From assembly GCA_022777455.1 (NCBI GenBank), contig JALFGI010000129.1, forward strand, positions 1 through 14,297: a DNA stretch of 14,297 nucleotides, written 5' to 3'. The DNA is from Clostridiales bacterium (lineage in GTDB: Bacteria > Bacillota_A > Clostridia > Oscillospirales > Oscillospiraceae). Below are positions 13,042 through 14,297 of this stretch, piece after piece (within the stretch, counting starts at the first letter, position 1; every line of letters begins with the position of its first letter). The notes beneath the pieces were generated by a model that saw nothing but the letters and a program-made list of their open reading frames with translations, made no database searches and was not told where the DNA came from. A program made the position numbers and the translations under genes.

Positions 13042-13180
13042 CACGGTGGTCTCCCATAACAAAAAGCAGCCACGCACCAGAGCGCATGACTGCCATACAC
13101 TTTTCCGTTCCAAAGGCCATTGCGTGGTTTGTAAGTCCGCGCTGCGGGTAAATTTTGATTTGAAGATTTGTACACGCCAA
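13042..13180. other. Intergenic stretch with no gene seen
   Basis: No coding frame with a ribosome site is seen on either strand. The only structure is a pair of 7-base arms, CCACGCA (13070-13076) and TGCGTGG (13121-13127), 44 bases apart and followed on the minus strand by CTGCTTTTT. That could be a poor terminator for the HAD gene or debris of the neighbouring repeat. Confidence 0.4.
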
Positions 13181-13328
13181 CTGTAGGGGAGGCTCTCAGC
13201 CTCCCGCGCGGTACAACTTCACGGATATAATCCAGGTTGGGCGAATTCGTACAATACCCGACATGGTACCATTCAACAGAACACTCAATAAACCAGCCTG
13301 GCGGGAGGCATACGAGCCTCCCCTACAG
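13181..13328. repeat. Repeat core with 15 bp inverted ends, lacking the outer frame
   Basis: CTGTAGGGGAGGCTC (13181-13195) is perfectly inverted at 13314-13328. Each arm holds its own hairpin or near-hairpin of GGGAGGC type. The centre shares GGGCGAATTCGTAC, TACCATTCAAC and GAACACTCAAT with the core at 2113-2258. Unlike that copy, this one is not enclosed by AGACAAATTGTAATTT ends; only a weak look-alike (AAATTTTGATTT near 13150) precedes it. It lies 22 bases from the HAD stop codon. Confidence 0.8.
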
Positions 13329-13350
13329 TGGCCGGTGCGATAGATGCCGA

Positions 13351-14055
13351 TTACCGCTCTTTTGGGCTTCCCTCCATCAGATCGATTACATCCGTCAGGG
13401 AATCCGCCCGGGCGTAGGCGATGGAGAGGATATTCTCCCCCGGCTGGTCCAGGTCGGGGACGATGGTGGCAAGGCACCCGGCCCGGTAAGCCGAGAGGAT
13501 GCCGGTGTAGCTGTCCTCCAGAGCAAGGCATTTTTCCGGGGGAACGCCGATGGTTTTGGCCCCCAGCAGATAGATGTCCGGGGCGGGCTTGCCGTGGGGG
13601 ACCTCGTGGGCGGTGCAGATGTGGTCGAACCGCTCGTACAGTCCCAGCCGGCCCAGGTGGTTGCGGATCCGGTCGTTGGGAGAGGCGGTGGTGATGGCGT
13701 ATGGAATGTGCCGGGCGGCGAGATAATCCAGCAGCTCAAAAATCCCGGGCTTGGCCTCGATTCCGTTTTCCTCCACATAGGCATCCATCAGCTCGATGCG
13801 CCTGGCCCGGACCAGGGGATAGGAGATATCCGGCCCAAACAGGGAGCTGAGGTATTCCTGCCCCGCCTGGGCATTGAGGCTGCGCATGCCCAGAGCCTGG
13901 GGGTATGTCATGTGGTAGCCGTAACATTCACAGCCCGCCGCCCAGAATTTGGCGTAGAGCTTCTCCGAATCCAGGATCACTCCATCCATGTCGAACAGGA
14001 CGCCCCGGATGGAGGCAGGGGAGCCCTGCTTCGGGTGCAGAATTTCATAGGCCAT
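13351..14055 (-). CDS. HAD-family phosphatase (beta-phosphoglucomutase-like)
   Basis: A 234-residue haloacid-dehalogenase-type hydrolase of the beta-phosphoglucomutase-like subfamily, with a helical cap inserted after motif I. Motif I is FDMDGVILDSE (nucleophile Asp22, acid/base Asp24), motif II is TTAS at 122-125, motif III is Lys156 in HGKPAPD, and motif IV is LEDSYTG at 179-185 (Glu180, Asp181). All catalytic residues are present. The likely reaction is dephosphorylation of, or phosphate transfer within, a small sugar phosphate; the substrate cannot be assigned. It appears to be a single-gene unit with its own promoter. Start at 14055 with an AAAGGA site upstream. Confidence 0.9.
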   Translation of the reverse strand: MAYEILHPKQGSPASIRGVLFDMDGVILDSEKLYAKFWAAGCECYGYHMTYPQALGMRSLNAQAGQEYLSSLFGPDISYPLVRARRIELMDAYVEENGIEAKPGIFELLDYLAARHIPYAITTASPNDRIRNHLGRLGLYERFDHICTAHEVPHGKPAPDIYLLGAKTIGVPPEKCLALEDSYTGILSAYRAGCLATIVPDLDQPGENILSIAYARADSLTDVIDLMEGSPKER

Positions 14056-14086
14056 GGTGCATCATCCTTTGTCTTGTATTAAGGCA

Positions 14087-14115
14087 ATGATACTCCATGG
14101 ACGGCGTTTTTTCAA
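14087..14115 (-). promoter_or_regulatory. Promoter of the HAD phosphatase gene
   Basis: TTGAAA (14110-14115), a 17-base spacer and TATCAT (14087-14092) on the minus strand. The expected start near 14080 gives a leader of about 25 bases with the ribosome site. Confidence 0.7.
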
Positions 14116-14134
14116 GACATTTTCCACCGTTCAT

Positions 14135-14297
14135 AGACAGGCAAATTGTTGTTTAACGCCCTTGGCTCTCCCTTTGGGAGAGCTGGCAGCCGTCAGGCTG
14201 ACTGAGAGGGTGCCGCAGGGAAGACAACAGCATCCTTAGATTCACAGCCGTGTTGCCCTCTCAGGGGCGCCCCTTACGGGGCAGCCAGCTCCCCCAT
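14135..14297. repeat. MITE-like element, CTCTCCC core type, cut by the window edge
   Basis: A diverged left end (AGACAGGCAAATTGTTGTTT) is followed from 14156 by the same core as at 9716-9934: CGCCCTTGGCTCTCCC, the GGGAGAGC hairpin, CAGCC/GGCTG, CTGACTGAGAGGG, and near the right side CCCTCTCAG and GGGGCAGCCAGCTCCCCCAT. The centre is diverged. The right end is outside the window. Confidence 0.75.

Noticed and set aside
1..14297. CRISPR array, tRNA, rRNA or prophage
   Set aside because: The repeats present are dispersed inverted elements, not evenly spaced direct repeats. I saw no cloverleaf, rRNA segment, integrase or phage structural gene, but I could not run a covariance search.

Overview
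The window looks like chromosomal DNA from an anaerobic Firmicute of the class Clostridia, most likely an Oscillospirales/Oscillospiraceae-type gut organism. The grounds are GC-rich genes (not counted exactly) with strong AGGAGG ribosome sites and TTGACA/TATAAT promoters, an anaerobic Ni-Fe-S CO dehydrogenase/acetyl-CoA synthase locus, a clostridial-style OmpR two-component pair, and hairpin-rich intergenic repeats of a type common in that group. The rank below class is inference.

Layout, left to right. (1) 1-310: a hairpin-rich repeat element with a leftward promoter beside it. (2) 387-1826 (-): a CapA-family metallophosphatase gene cut by one in-frame TAG, with a clean promoter and terminator. 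(3) 1987-2293: a second repeat element. (4) 2358-3074 (-): a secreted 145-residue protein and, upstream, a 45-residue secreted peptide, each with a near-consensus promoter. (5) 3147-8163 (-): the operon cooS-cooC-acsB, that is CO dehydrogenase, its nickel-insertion ATPase and the acetyl-CoA synthase subunit, closed by a strong terminator directly after acsB. (6) 8058-8350: a compact divergent control region. (7) 8351-9713 (+): a diacylglycerol-kinase-like lipid kinase overlapping a NUDIX hydrolase. (8) 9716-9934: a third repeat element, then a bidirectional terminator. (9) 10005-12955 (-): an OmpR-type response regulator and a large, unusual membrane histidine kinase, overlapping by ATGA. (10) 13181-13328: a repeat core without the outer ends. 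(11) 13351-14055 (-): a HAD phosphatase. (12) 14135 to the edge: a fourth repeat element, truncated.

The metabolic centre is the CODH/ACS operon. CooS makes or oxidises CO at its Ni-Fe-S C-cluster, CooC loads nickel using ATP, and AcsB joins CO, a methyl group from a corrinoid protein, and CoA into acetyl-CoA. All expected A-cluster ligands are present in AcsB, so it should be active. The methyl-branch partners (acsC, acsD, acsE and folate genes) are not in the window and cannot follow in the same transcript.

The most unusual observations are the modular repeats, which carry near-identical outer ends around different hairpin cores; the single amber codon in capA; the short CODH/ACS operon with TTG and GTG starts and layered upstream control; and the Trp/Lys-rich insert in the histidine kinase. 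I found no tRNA, rRNA, CRISPR array, phage gene or transposase gene.
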